Positions 17,286 to 25,023 of a DNA stretch of 64,000 nucleotides are shown here, piece by piece. Both the position numbers and the translations under genes were made by a program. Source of the DNA: CALNYS01 sp942490855 (GTDB taxonomy: Bacteria; Planctomycetota; Phycisphaerae; Phycisphaerales; UBA1924); the NCBI GenBank assembly GCA_942490855.1, contig CALNYS010000004.1, positions 1,178,001-1,242,000 on the forward strand, written 5' to 3'. Every line of letters begins with the position of its first letter. Within the stretch, counting starts at the first letter, position 1. Below the pieces are notes generated by a model that made no database searches, was not told the origin of the DNA, and saw only the letters and a list, made by a program, of their open reading frames with translations.

Positions 17286-18250
17286 GGCCGCTGGCTGGGA
17301 TCGCGACGAGCGTCTTTGTGTGCGCGGCGATGGGGGCAGGGCCCTCGGAGGCGGTGCGCGAGAAGACGCTCGCCAATCACACGCCGGAGCACGTCGCGGC
17401 GGTGTGCCGCACGTTCGAACGTCAGCGCTTCGATCTCGTTTCGTTGGAACACCCCGGCGCCGAGGTGTCGGCGTTGCTCGCGGCGTGGGACGAGCGCTTT
17501 TCTCCGGCGCTTCAGGCGATGGACCAGTACCTGACAGGAGCGCTCGAGGGCTGGGCGTCACGATCGCCGTTGAACCAATCGCTGCGCGAGGGCGACGCGG
17601 AGAGCGCCATCGAGCGCGCGCAGCGCGCGGTCGACGGGCTCGGGCCTTCGCCCGCGATTCACTACGCCGCCGCCTTCGACCCCCGCTACGACGATGCCCT
17701 CGCGGCGATGCGCAGCGGCGTGACGCGCGACCACACGACGGACGGCTCCGGTGCGTCGGACGGGCTCCGCCTCGGCGTGACCGCGCCGCTGAGCTGGATC
17801 CCCGGGCACGCCCGCGGCGACGGGACCGTCATGCGCCTCGTCAGCGAGGCGGGCGCCGGTCTGGCGTCGCTCACGATCAAGGTGGTCCCTCTCGCGCAGG
17901 ACGAGCGCGAACCGACCCCGGAGCAGCTCAGCGCGAACGTGGTTGAGAACGCCGCGCACCCCGACCGCACGGGGCTCGGGAACGAGGAGTTCGCGTTCCT
18001 TGGCGTCCGTGGCTCAGCGGTCGTGTTCCGAGACGCCGGTGGCGGGCGCTACGGCGCGACGCGCTCGCACGAGAAGCACTACCAGTGTGTGCACGAGGGG
18101 CGCGTGATCAAATTCGAGTTCGCGGTGCTCGACCGCGCCCGCAGCGCCGACGCCCTGCTCGCGGCGGACGTCATCGGGACCGAGTTCGACCGCCTCGAGC
18201 CGCTGTTTGACGAGATGGTCAGCCGCGCCAGCGTGGCGCCGGAACGATAA
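17282..18250 (+). CDS. Secreted protein of unknown function
   Basis: The 322-residue product starts at GTG 17282, overlapping the ytoQ stop. This choice exposes a plausible signal peptide (RPLAGIATSVFVCAAMGAGPSEA). The mature part is soluble and mixed alpha/beta, with a Trp-containing SWIPGHARGDGTVMRLV stretch and a C-terminal helix of acidic character. I recognise no family. Two cysteines in the mature part (at CRTFERQ and YQCVHEG) could form a disulfide. The 3' end overlaps the convergent GAF gene by 32 bp. An export or periplasmic role linked to YtoQ would be surprising, so the pair may only share transcription. Confidence 0.7.
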   Translation: MRPLAGIATSVFVCAAMGAGPSEAVREKTLANHTPEHVAAVCRTFERQRFDLVSLEHPGAEVSALLAAWDERFSPALQAMDQYLTGALEGWASRSPLNQSLREGDAESAIERAQRAVDGLGPSPAIHYAAAFDPRYDDALAAMRSGVTRDHTTDGSGASDGLRLGVTAPLSWIPGHARGDGTVMRLVSEAGAGLASLTIKVVPLAQDEREPTPEQLSANVVENAAHPDRTGLGNEEFAFLGVRGSAVVFRDAGGGRYGATRSHEKHYQCVHEGRVIKFEFAVLDRARSADALLAADVIGTEFDRLEPLFDEMVSRASVAPER

Positions 18251-18713
18251 AGCCCGACGCCGCGAGCACCGCGCGGAGCCCCTCGTCATCCGACTCGTCG
18301 AACGCCCCGACCTCGTGCGAATCAACATCGAGCATCGCCCACACCGCGCCGCCGTCGGTGACCAACGGCACGACGATCTCCGACTTGTCGCGCGGGTCGC
18401 ACTCGACGTAATTCTCGCCGAGGTCCGCGACGTCGCGCACGATCTGCGTCGCGCCCGACTTGTACGCCGCCCCGCCCACGCCGTGTAGAGCGATCGGCGA
18501 GCACGCCGGCTTGTCGCGCCGCGGGCCGAGGATCAGCCGCTCGTTCTCGGAGCGCGATTCGTCCGCGGTGTAGAACCCCACCCACGCGACGCCGTCGCTG
18601 TGGAACGCGTCCCACACCGCGTCGGCGACGCCCTGCATCCGTGTGTCCACGTCGATGGAACGGTCTGCGAACGCGCGTACGGCTTCAATAACGGGCTGGT
18701 AGTCTCGGCTCAT
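18219..18713 (-). CDS. GAF-domain protein, free methionine-R-sulfoxide reductase-like
   Basis: The 164-residue GAF domain resembles fRMsr (YebR), which reduces free methionine-R-sulfoxide. Matching parts are VAWVGFYTADES, LILGPRRDKPACSPI, a NYVECDPRDKSEIVVPLV region and MLDVDSHEVGAFDESDDEGL. Two family cysteines are kept (KPAC and VECD). The third, in the usual GVCG motif, is glycine here (HGVGGAAY). Activity may persist if the other two serve as nucleophile and resolving residue, but this is not certain. Its ATG overlaps the ATG of the divergent fructosamine-kinase gene (CATG at 18711-18714). It is convergent with the secreted protein on its left. Confidence 0.82.
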   Translation of the reverse strand: MSRDYQPVIEAVRAFADRSIDVDTRMQGVADAVWDAFHSDGVAWVGFYTADESRSENERLILGPRRDKPACSPIALHGVGGAAYKSGATQIVRDVADLGENYVECDPRDKSEIVVPLVTDGGAVWAMLDVDSHEVGAFDESDDEGLRAVLAASGFIVPAPRWRG

Positions 18714-19560
18714 GGCGCGAAGTGTAGGCGAGCGGATCGCGACGGCAAGAGGGAGCGAGGTCGTCTCGACGCGCCCGCTCTCGGGCGGCTGTGTCGGCCA
18801 GGTGTCTCTCGTCACCCTCGCCGACGGGCAGGAACTCGTCGCGAAATCAGGCGGCGGCGCGCTCGACGTCGAGGGCTGGATGCTGGGCGTTCTCGCCGAG
18901 CGATCGCGTCTCCCTGTCCCCGAGGTGTACCTGTGCGAGCCGGACCTGCTCGTCATGCAGCGCGTGCCGGGCGAGACCGGCTGCCGACCCTCCGCAGAAG
19001 CCCACGCCGCCGAGCTGCTGGCCGACCTCCACAGCGTGACCGCGGACTCCTTCGGGCTCGAACGCGACACGCTCATCGGCGGGCTGCGCCAGCCCAACGA
19101 ACCGTCCGACTCGTGGATCGAGTTCTTCCGCGAGCGCCGTCTGACGCACATAGCCCGCGAGTGCGCACGCGCCGGGCGGGCGCCCGAGCGGCTCGTCGGG
19201 CGCGTGCGGGCGCTGGGCGAGCGTCTCCCGGGGCTGATCGACGAGCCCGAGGCGCCCGCCCTCCTGCACGGCGACCTCTGGGGCGGGAACATCCTCAGCG
19301 CGGGGGACCGCGTCACGGGGCTCATCGACCCGGCGGTGTCCTACGGGCACCCGGAGATCGAGCTCGCCTTCACGACGCTCTTTTCGACCTTCACGCCCGC
19401 GTTCTACGAGGCCTACGCCTCCCGCCGACCCATCCGCGACGGGTTCTTCGAGACGCGCCGGGACCTCTACAACCTCTATCCGCTGCTGGTGCACACCCGC
19501 CTCTTCGGCGGGTCGTACCTCGGGCAGGCCGAGCGGACGCTGAGCCGCTTCGGGGTCTAA
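18712..19560 (+). CDS. Fructosamine-3-kinase/ketosamine kinase family protein
   Basis: The 282-residue protein has the APH/choline-kinase-like fold of the fructosamine kinase family. These kinases phosphorylate glycated amines on the third sugar carbon, so that the adduct falls off and the protein is deglycated. Diagnostic parts are PLSGGCVGQVSLV, LVAKSG, the catalytic HGDLWGGN near residue 185, VTGLIDPAVSYGHPEIELAF, and the final HTRLFGGSYLGQ. The start at 18712 shares bases with the divergent GAF start. No Shine-Dalgarno is evident, so an internal start is possible. The FAD-dependent dehydrogenase gene follows in 9 bp. Confidence 0.88.
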   Translation: MARSVGERIATARGSEVVSTRPLSGGCVGQVSLVTLADGQELVAKSGGGALDVEGWMLGVLAERSRLPVPEVYLCEPDLLVMQRVPGETGCRPSAEAHAAELLADLHSVTADSFGLERDTLIGGLRQPNEPSDSWIEFFRERRLTHIARECARAGRAPERLVGRVRALGERLPGLIDEPEAPALLHGDLWGGNILSAGDRVTGLIDPAVSYGHPEIELAFTTLFSTFTPAFYEAYASRRPIRDGFFETRRDLYNLYPLLVHTRLFGGSYLGQAERTLSRFGV

Positions 19561-19569
19561 GCTGCCCGT

Positions 19570-20808
19570 ATGAAGCAGCGTGTGATCATCGTGGGCGCAG
19601 GCATGATCGGCTCGGCGATCGCGTACGAGCTGGCCCGTCACGGCGTGAGCGCTCTCGTGCTCGACGCCGGGGAGCCGGCGCGCGGGTGCTCCTTCGGGAA
19701 CTCCGGGCTCATCGCGCCCGGGCACGCGCCGATGTCGGCGCCGGGCGTGTACGAGCGCTACCTCACCGAGCGCGACAACCCTTCTTCCGCCGGGCGGTTC
19801 GCGCCGGGTGAAGACCCCGCGCTCGCGGGCTGGATGGAGCGGTTCCGTGCCGCGTGCGCGCCCGACGCGTACTCCCGCGGCGTCGACGCCCTCGCGGGCC
19901 TCGCGCCGCTGGTGATGCCCCTCTTCCGCGAGTGGGCCGGCGATCTCGGGAACACGTTCGATCTGCGCGAGAACGGTGCTCTGATCGCGGCGTGCTCCGA
20001 AGAGACGCTCGCGGCGCTGCGCGGCGAGGCGCAGGAGCTGAGCGTGCGCGGGCTCCCCGTCGAACTCCTCGACGGGCCCGCGTCGCGCGAGCGGGAACCG
20101 GCGCTGACCGACAGCGTCATCGGCGCCCTCTTCCACCCCGACTGGGCCACGATCGAGCCCTACCGCTTCGCGACGGCCGTGCTGAACGCCGCGCTCGAGC
20201 AGGGCGCCGAGCTGCGCACCAACGCCCGCGCGGCGCGCGCCGGCGAGGGGTTCGTCGAGCTCGCAAGCGGGGAGCGCCTCGACGCCGACGCGGTGGTGAT
20301 CGCGACCGGCGCCGACGCGCGCGAGCTGCTGGCGCCGCTGGGGGTCGATCTGCCCATGGCCGCGGCCGTCGGCTGGCACGCGGACCTCCGCCTCGACGGC
20401 GCCGTGCGCGCCGCGACGGTCATCGCCGACCGCGAGGTCATCCTGACCCCCATGGAAGACCGTCTGCGCCTCTCGGGGCTCCTCGAGATCTCCACCACGC
20501 CGCCGGCCGGCGTGGACCCGGCGCGCATCGCCCAGCTCCTGCGTGGTCCCGAGGGCGTCGTGCGCGGGATTTCCGGGGACGTGGTCAGCGAGTGGGTGGG
20601 GCGGCGTCCGAGCCTCGCCGACGGGCTGCCCGCGCTCGGCGCCGTTCCGGGCGCGCCGGGCGTTTTCTGCGCCGTGGGGCATGCGCGCATGGGGCTGACG
20701 CTCGGCCCGGCGACGGGGCGTCTGCTCGCGGAGGTGATCGTCGGGACGCCGACGAGCGCGCCGATCGGGGCGTTCGACCCGGCCCGCTTCAGCGCGGCGC
20801 GGGTCTAG
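19570..20808 (+). CDS. FAD-dependent D-amino-acid dehydrogenase-like oxidoreductase
   Basis: The 412-residue protein belongs to the DAO superfamily. The N-terminal dinucleotide motif is VIIVGAGMIGSAIAYELARHG, followed by the DadA-like GCSFGNSGLIAPGHAPMSAPG block. Middle parts include ADAVVIATGADARELLAPLG. The C-terminal VGHARMGLTLGPATGRLLAEVI closes the FAD site. DadA enzymes oxidise D-amino acids to 2-oxo acids and pass electrons to quinones. It lies 9 bp after the fructosamine kinase, and both may act in salvage of modified or D-amino acids, which is inference. Six bases separate its stop from the convergent nitroreductase gene. Confidence 0.87.
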   Translation: MKQRVIIVGAGMIGSAIAYELARHGVSALVLDAGEPARGCSFGNSGLIAPGHAPMSAPGVYERYLTERDNPSSAGRFAPGEDPALAGWMERFRAACAPDAYSRGVDALAGLAPLVMPLFREWAGDLGNTFDLRENGALIAACSEETLAALRGEAQELSVRGLPVELLDGPASREREPALTDSVIGALFHPDWATIEPYRFATAVLNAALEQGAELRTNARAARAGEGFVELASGERLDADAVVIATGADARELLAPLGVDLPMAAAVGWHADLRLDGAVRAATVIADREVILTPMEDRLRLSGLLEISTTPPAGVDPARIAQLLRGPEGVVRGISGDVVSEWVGRRPSLADGLPALGAVPGAPGVFCAVGHARMGLTLGPATGRLLAEVIVGTPTSAPIGAFDPARFSAARV

Positions 20809-20813
20809 CGCGG

Positions 20814-21497
20814 CTACACGATCACCATGGATTCCTCGAGCGGGCGGCGTTCGAGCGCTTTCTTGGGCACCCGGCAGTCGTCGGCGGGGTACCCCACGGG
20901 GATCAGCAGGAACGGGCGTTCGTTGTCCGGGCGCCCGAGCACTTCCTTGAGGAACCCCATCGGGCTGGGCGTGTGCGTCACGCTCGCGAGGCCCGCGTGG
21001 TGGATCGCGGCAAGGAGCATGCCCGAGGCGAGCCCGACGGATTCGGTCGTGTAGTACACCAGCGAGCCGTCGTCGCCCTTGGCGAGCTTGAAGACCACGA
21101 TGAGCCACGGCGCGGTCTCGAGGAACTCCTTGGTGGTGTCGGTCCCGAGCGGCGCGAGGTCGGCGAGCCACTCGGCGCTGGCGCGCCGCTCGTAGAACTC
21201 GCGCTCCTCTTCCTCGGCGGCGTGGCGGATCTTGCGTTTGATCTCGGGGTCCTGCACGCACACGAATCGCCACGGCTGCTTGTTGGCGCCCGACGGCGCG
21301 GTCGTCGCGGCGCGCACCACCCATTCGATCGTCTCGACAGAGACGGGCGTGTCGGTGAACTCCCGGACCGTGCGCCGCTTGCGCATGATCTCATAGAACG
21401 CGCTCGCCGCGTCTTCGGGGGTCGCGTCTGGTGTGTACCGGTCGGTGAGCGGGACGAACTCCGCGTCGGGCAGGGGGCGCGCGTCGGGCTCACTCAT
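20814..21497 (-). CDS. Nitroreductase-family flavoprotein, iodotyrosine-deiodinase-like
   Basis: The 227-residue FMN protein has the nitroreductase fold. RKRRTVREFTDTPVSVE and TAPSGANKQPWRFV form the FMN-phosphate site, and PSPMGFLKEVLGRP and FLLIPVGYPADD lie near the end. The segment EEEEREFYERRASAEWLADL, then the GTDTTKEFLETAPWLIVVFK stretch, is closer to bacterial iodotyrosine deiodinase homologues than to classical nitroreductases, as it holds the Glu/Tyr helix that covers the substrate. Reductive dehalogenation or a flavin-dependent reduction is therefore possible. Its ATG lies inside the last codons of the HAD gene (8-bp overlap). It is the last gene of the osmC-HAD-nitroreductase operon. 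Confidence 0.83.
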   Translation of the reverse strand: MSEPDARPLPDAEFVPLTDRYTPDATPEDAASAFYEIMRKRRTVREFTDTPVSVETIEWVVRAATTAPSGANKQPWRFVCVQDPEIKRKIRHAAEEEEREFYERRASAEWLADLAPLGTDTTKEFLETAPWLIVVFKLAKGDDGSLVYYTTESVGLASGMLLAAIHHAGLASVTHTPSPMGFLKEVLGRPDNERPFLLIPVGYPADDCRVPKKALERRPLEESMVIV

Positions 21498-22251
21498 CGT
21501 GTTCGGGTCCGTTCTGCAGCGCGAGCGCGGCTGAGGCGGAGGCGCTCACGCTCTCGGCCAGCTCGCGCATGGTTGTAAACATCCATCCCGGGCGGATCGT
21601 CGCGTGGCTCTCGGGCGTCGCCCCGCCCGGGCGTCCCGCGCGCCGGTCGATCCAGCACGTCGCGATGCCCAGCCCGCCCGCCGGCGCGATGTCGTGGTGC
21701 AGGCTCTGCGCCACGTGCAGGTGTTCCCGCGGTTTTGCGCCCGTTCGTGCGACCGCCTCGAGCGCCGCCCGGAACATCCGCACGTCGGGCTTGTACGCGC
21801 CGACGTCCTCTGCCGTCACGAGCCCGTCGAGCGTCACGCCAAGCTTGGGCGCGGCCTTCTCGAAGCTCGCCCGGTCCACGTTCGAGACCACGATCAGCTT
21901 CGCCCGCTCCTGCAGCGCCGCCAGCGCCGCCGGCGTGTCCTCGAAGACGGGCCAGTCGCCGACCGAGGCGGAGAGGGCCTCGGCGTCGTCGTCGCTGACC
22001 GCCCCCCCGAGGTCGTTGCCGACCCGGCGCATCACGCCGCGCAGGACATCACGGTAGAGGTCGCCGGGGCGCTCGCGTTCCTCGGCGCTCTCGGCGCGGG
22101 CGTACGCGCCCAGGAGGGCGTCGTCGGTCGCGTCGAGCCCGGCGCCCTTCGCCCACGGGCGCAGCACGTTCAGGATGCCGGTCTCCCAGTCGATCAGCGT
22201 GCCGAAGCAGTCGAACGTCAGCGCGGTGTGCTCGTGGAGGGGGAGTTTCAC
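21490..22251 (-). CDS. HAD-superfamily hydrolase, haloacid-dehalogenase type II-like
   Basis: The 253-residue enzyme shows the HAD motifs. FDCFGTLIDWETG carries the nucleophilic aspartate. VVSNVDR is motif II, KPDVRMF supplies the motif III lysine, and HLHVAQSLHHDIAPAGGLGI is motif IV. The class I cap lies between. The HVAQS...HD form of motif IV differs from proven L-2-haloacid dehalogenases, so a phosphatase activity is equally possible. The start is GTG 22251, overlapping the osmC stop as GTGA. Upstream in-frame codons lie inside osmC. The gene is coupled at both ends, to osmC and to the nitroreductase. Confidence 0.85.
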   Translation of the reverse strand: MKLPLHEHTALTFDCFGTLIDWETGILNVLRPWAKGAGLDATDDALLGAYARAESAEERERPGDLYRDVLRGVMRRVGNDLGGAVSDDDAEALSASVGDWPVFEDTPAALAALQERAKLIVVSNVDRASFEKAAPKLGVTLDGLVTAEDVGAYKPDVRMFRAALEAVARTGAKPREHLHVAQSLHHDIAPAGGLGIATCWIDRRAGRPGGATPESHATIRPGWMFTTMRELAESVSASASAALALQNGPEHDE

Positions 22252-22682
22252 GCCGGGTCCTCCGCGAGCGCGGTGCGCACGTGGATCTCGCCCGAGAGCG
22301 TGCGGTGCACGGGGCACTTGTCGGCGATCTCCAGGAGCCTTGCGCGTTGCGTCTCGTCGAGATCGCCGAGAAGGGTCAGCTCGCACTCGATCACGTGCAC
22401 GAACCCCTCGGAGGTCTCGCAGTCTTCGCAGTCTGCCGCGTGGACGCGCTGCTGGTCGAGCGCGACCGAGACGCCGTCGAGCGGCCAGCCTTTCCGGTCG
22501 GCGTACATCCGCAGGGTGATCGCCTTGCAGGAGCCGAGGGACGCGAGCAGCAGCTCGTACGGGTTCGCGCCGCGGTCGGCCCCGCCCAGCGACGCCGGCT
22601 CGTCGGCGGTCAGCCGGTGGCGCCCGTCCACGGCGACCGCGGTCGTGTACGGCTGGGATCCGATCGTTGTGATCACGCTCAT
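22248..22682 (-). CDS. OsmC-family protein (thiol peroxidase-like)
   Basis: The 144-residue OsmC-fold protein has both family cysteines, in LGSCKAITLRMYADRKGW (about residue 52) and in ADKCPVHRTL (about residue 124). OsmC/Ohr proteins reduce organic hydroperoxides with these cysteines. The GANPYELLLASLGSC block is typical. Extra cysteines occur in HAADCEDCET, which is unusual and might bind metal. It is the first gene of a three-gene overlapping operon with the HAD and nitroreductase genes and is divergent from the TauE exporter (97 bp between). Confidence 0.9.
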   Translation of the reverse strand: MSVITTIGSQPYTTAVAVDGRHRLTADEPASLGGADRGANPYELLLASLGSCKAITLRMYADRKGWPLDGVSVALDQQRVHAADCEDCETSEGFVHVIECELTLLGDLDETQRARLLEIADKCPVHRTLSGEIHVRTALAEDPA

Positions 22683-22779
22683 GCGATCAGCATACCGAGC
22701 CGACGAACCCCTCCGCCGAACGCCCGCTTGCTACGCTGGCGCCCCGGCCTGACCCGCCGACAGCAAGGACGACGACACC

Positions 22780-23808
22780 GTGGGGACACCACTGACGCCA
22801 GCCCGGAGCCGAACATCCCTCTTTTGGGTCTGGCTCGCCGTGTGGTACGCCGCGTGGACGGCGATCGTCCTCCTGGGCGGGCACGTCCAGACCGTCACGG
22901 ACCACTGGCCCATCGCCCTCGCGATGGCCCTGGGCTCCTACTTCGCGGGCTCGACCCCGATGGGCGGCGGCACGATCGGCTTCCCGGTGCTGGTCCTGAT
23001 CCTGGGCGAGGGGGCCGCCCTCGGGCGTGATTTCAGCCTCGCGGTCCAGTCGATCGGCATGACCTCGGCGGCGATCTTCATCCTCGCCAGCCGTCGCCCC
23101 ATCGAGCGCACGCTCCTGATCTGGACGCTCGTCGGCGTCACCATCGCCACGCCGCTCGGGGCCGCGTTTGTCGCGGGGCGCATCCCCGACGTGTGGATCA
23201 AGCTGATCTTCGCGGTCATCTGGTGCAGCTTCGGCATCCTCCACTTCATCAAGATGCGCGAGATCGTCGCGGCCCACGGCGTCACGCGCACCAGCACGAA
23301 CTTCGACCGCGAGATCGGGCTGGCCGTCGGCGTGGTGGGGGGGCTGCTCGCGTCGATCGTCGGCGTGGGCGTGGACATGGTGCTCTACGCCGTGCTCGTG
23401 CTGCTCTACCGGGCGGACCTCAAGGCCGCGATCCCGACGTCGGTCATCGCGATGTCCTACGCCAGCCTCGTCGGGGTCGCGTCGCACGCCGCGCTCGGCT
23501 CGCTCGACCCCGCCGTCTTCGGGCACTGGCTCGCCGCGGCGCCCATCGTGGCGGTGGGCGCGCCCTTCGGGGCGCTGGTGGTCCACTACCTCCCGCGACG
23601 TCCGACGCTGGTGCTCGTCTCGGGCCTGTGCGTCCTGCAGTACGTGTGGATGCTCGCGCGGACCAAGCCCTCGGGGAGCGCGCTCGTCTTTGCGATCGGC
23701 GGCGTCGTGATATTCAACGCCCTCTTCCACCTGCTCTACGCGCGGGGGAAGAAGCTCCACGACGCCAAGGGCGAGATGTCCCTCGAGGAGCTGGCCGGGG
23801 ACGACTAG
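22780..23808 (+). CDS. TauE/SafE-family membrane exporter
   Basis: The 342-residue polytopic protein belongs to the TauE/SafE permeases, which move sulfite, sulfoacetate or related anions. About eight to nine hydrophobic segments are visible. The two repeated signature regions are in GSYFAGSTPMGGGTIGFPV (about residue 52) and VGGLLASIVGVGVDM (about residue 187). The start is GTG 22780 with AAGGA upstream. It is divergent from the osmC operon, and its stop overlaps the trpB stop by four bases (convergent). The substrate is not determined. Confidence 0.85.
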   Translation: MGTPLTPARSRTSLFWVWLAVWYAAWTAIVLLGGHVQTVTDHWPIALAMALGSYFAGSTPMGGGTIGFPVLVLILGEGAALGRDFSLAVQSIGMTSAAIFILASRRPIERTLLIWTLVGVTIATPLGAAFVAGRIPDVWIKLIFAVIWCSFGILHFIKMREIVAAHGVTRTSTNFDREIGLAVGVVGGLLASIVGVGVDMVLYAVLVLLYRADLKAAIPTSVIAMSYASLVGVASHAALGSLDPAVFGHWLAAAPIVAVGAPFGALVVHYLPRRPTLVLVSGLCVLQYVWMLARTKPSGSALVFAIGGVVIFNALFHLLYARGKKLHDAKGEMSLEELAGDD

Positions 23809-25019
23809 CGCCCGAGCAGGCGCGCCGCCTCGTCCACGTCTTTGTCGCCGCGACCCGAGCAGTTGATGATCAGCGTCTGCGCCGCGTTCATCGCGCCGGC
23901 GATCCCGACGGCCGCGTACACCGCGTGCGCCGTCTCGAGCGCGGGGATGATGCCCTCGAGCTCCGCGAGCATGGTGAAGCCCTCGAGCGCCTCCTGGTCG
24001 TTGACGGACGTGTACTCCACGCGCCCGCAGTCCTTCCAGTAGCTGTGCTCGGGCCCGACCCCGGGGTAGTCGAGGCCCGCCGAGCAGGAGTGCACGGGCA
24101 TCGTCTGCCCGTCGGTGGTCTGGAGCACGTAGCTCATCGAGCCGTGCAGCACGCCGGGGGCGCCGTGGGTGAGGGGCGCCGCGTGCTCGCCGTCGGCGTT
24201 GCCCGACCCGCCCGCCTCGACGCCGATGAGGCGCACCGCGTCCTCGACGAAGGGGTAGAAGATCCCCGCGGCGTTCGAGCCGCCGCCCACGCACGCGACG
24301 ACCGCGTCGGGGGCGCGCCGGAACGCGTCGAGCGCCTGCGCCCGCGCCTCGTGCCCGATTACCGACTGGAGATCGCGCACGATCCGCGGGAAGGGGTGCG
24401 GCCCGACGACCGAGCCGAGGATGTAGTGCGTGTCCTCGACCGACGCCATCCAATCGCGCATCGCCTCGTTCGTCGCGTCCTTGAGCGTGCGCGAGCCCGA
24501 GTCGACGGGGCGCACCTCCGCGCCCAGCAGACGCATGCGCACCACGTTGAGGCGCTGGCGGCGCACGTCCTCGCTGCCCATGTAGACGGTGCAGGGGAGG
24601 CCGAGCTTCGCGCACGCCGTCGCGGTCGCCACGCCGTGCTGCCCGGCGCCCGTCTCCGCGATGATGCGCGTCTTACCCATCCGCTTGGCGAGGAGGGCCT
24701 GGCCCATCGTGTTGTTGATCTTGTGCGCGCCGGTGTGGCACAGGTCCTCGCGCTTGAGCCAGATCGCCGCGGACGACTGCGTCGCGCTCCGCTCGGCGGC
24801 GAGGGCCGTCAGGCGCGGCGCGGGCGTCAGCGGGGTCGGGCGACCGACGTACGTCGTCAGCAGCCCGCGCAGCTCGTCGTGGAACGCGGGGTCGTTCGAG
24901 GCGGTCTCGTACTCGCTCGCCAGCTGCGCCAGCGCGGGGACGAGGGTCTCGGGGACGTACGCGCCGCCGAAGGCGCCGAAGCGGCCGGACGCGTCGGGGA
25001 CGTGAGCGAGTGTGGTCAT
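23805..25019 (-). CDS. trpB: Tryptophan synthase beta subunit
   Basis: The 404-residue PLP enzyme condenses indole and serine to tryptophan. The family start FGAFGGAYVPETLVPAL, the Schiff-base lysine in HTGAHKINN (about residue 97), ETGAGQHGVATA, the phosphate-binding CVGGGSNA, and VGPEHSYWKD are all present. It is the last gene of a leftward run (prepilin, mscS, MFS, trpB), 4 bp after the MFS gene. No trpA or other trp gene is in the window. Its isolation from the trp operon is notable but not rare. Confidence 0.97.
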   Translation of the reverse strand: MTTLAHVPDASGRFGAFGGAYVPETLVPALAQLASEYETASNDPAFHDELRGLLTTYVGRPTPLTPAPRLTALAAERSATQSSAAIWLKREDLCHTGAHKINNTMGQALLAKRMGKTRIIAETGAGQHGVATATACAKLGLPCTVYMGSEDVRRQRLNVVRMRLLGAEVRPVDSGSRTLKDATNEAMRDWMASVEDTHYILGSVVGPHPFPRIVRDLQSVIGHEARAQALDAFRRAPDAVVACVGGGSNAAGIFYPFVEDAVRLIGVEAGGSGNADGEHAAPLTHGAPGVLHGSMSYVLQTTDGQTMPVHSCSAGLDYPGVGPEHSYWKDCGRVEYTSVNDQEALEGFTMLAELEGIIPALETAHAVYAAVGIAGAMNAAQTLIINCSGRGDKDVDEAARLLGR

Positions 25020-25023
25020 GGGG

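Noticed and set aside
20814..22251. Firm call of a dehalogenation pathway
   Set aside because: The HAD motif IV differs from proven haloacid dehalogenases and the flavoprotein resemblance is by eye, so I kept it as a hypothesis only.
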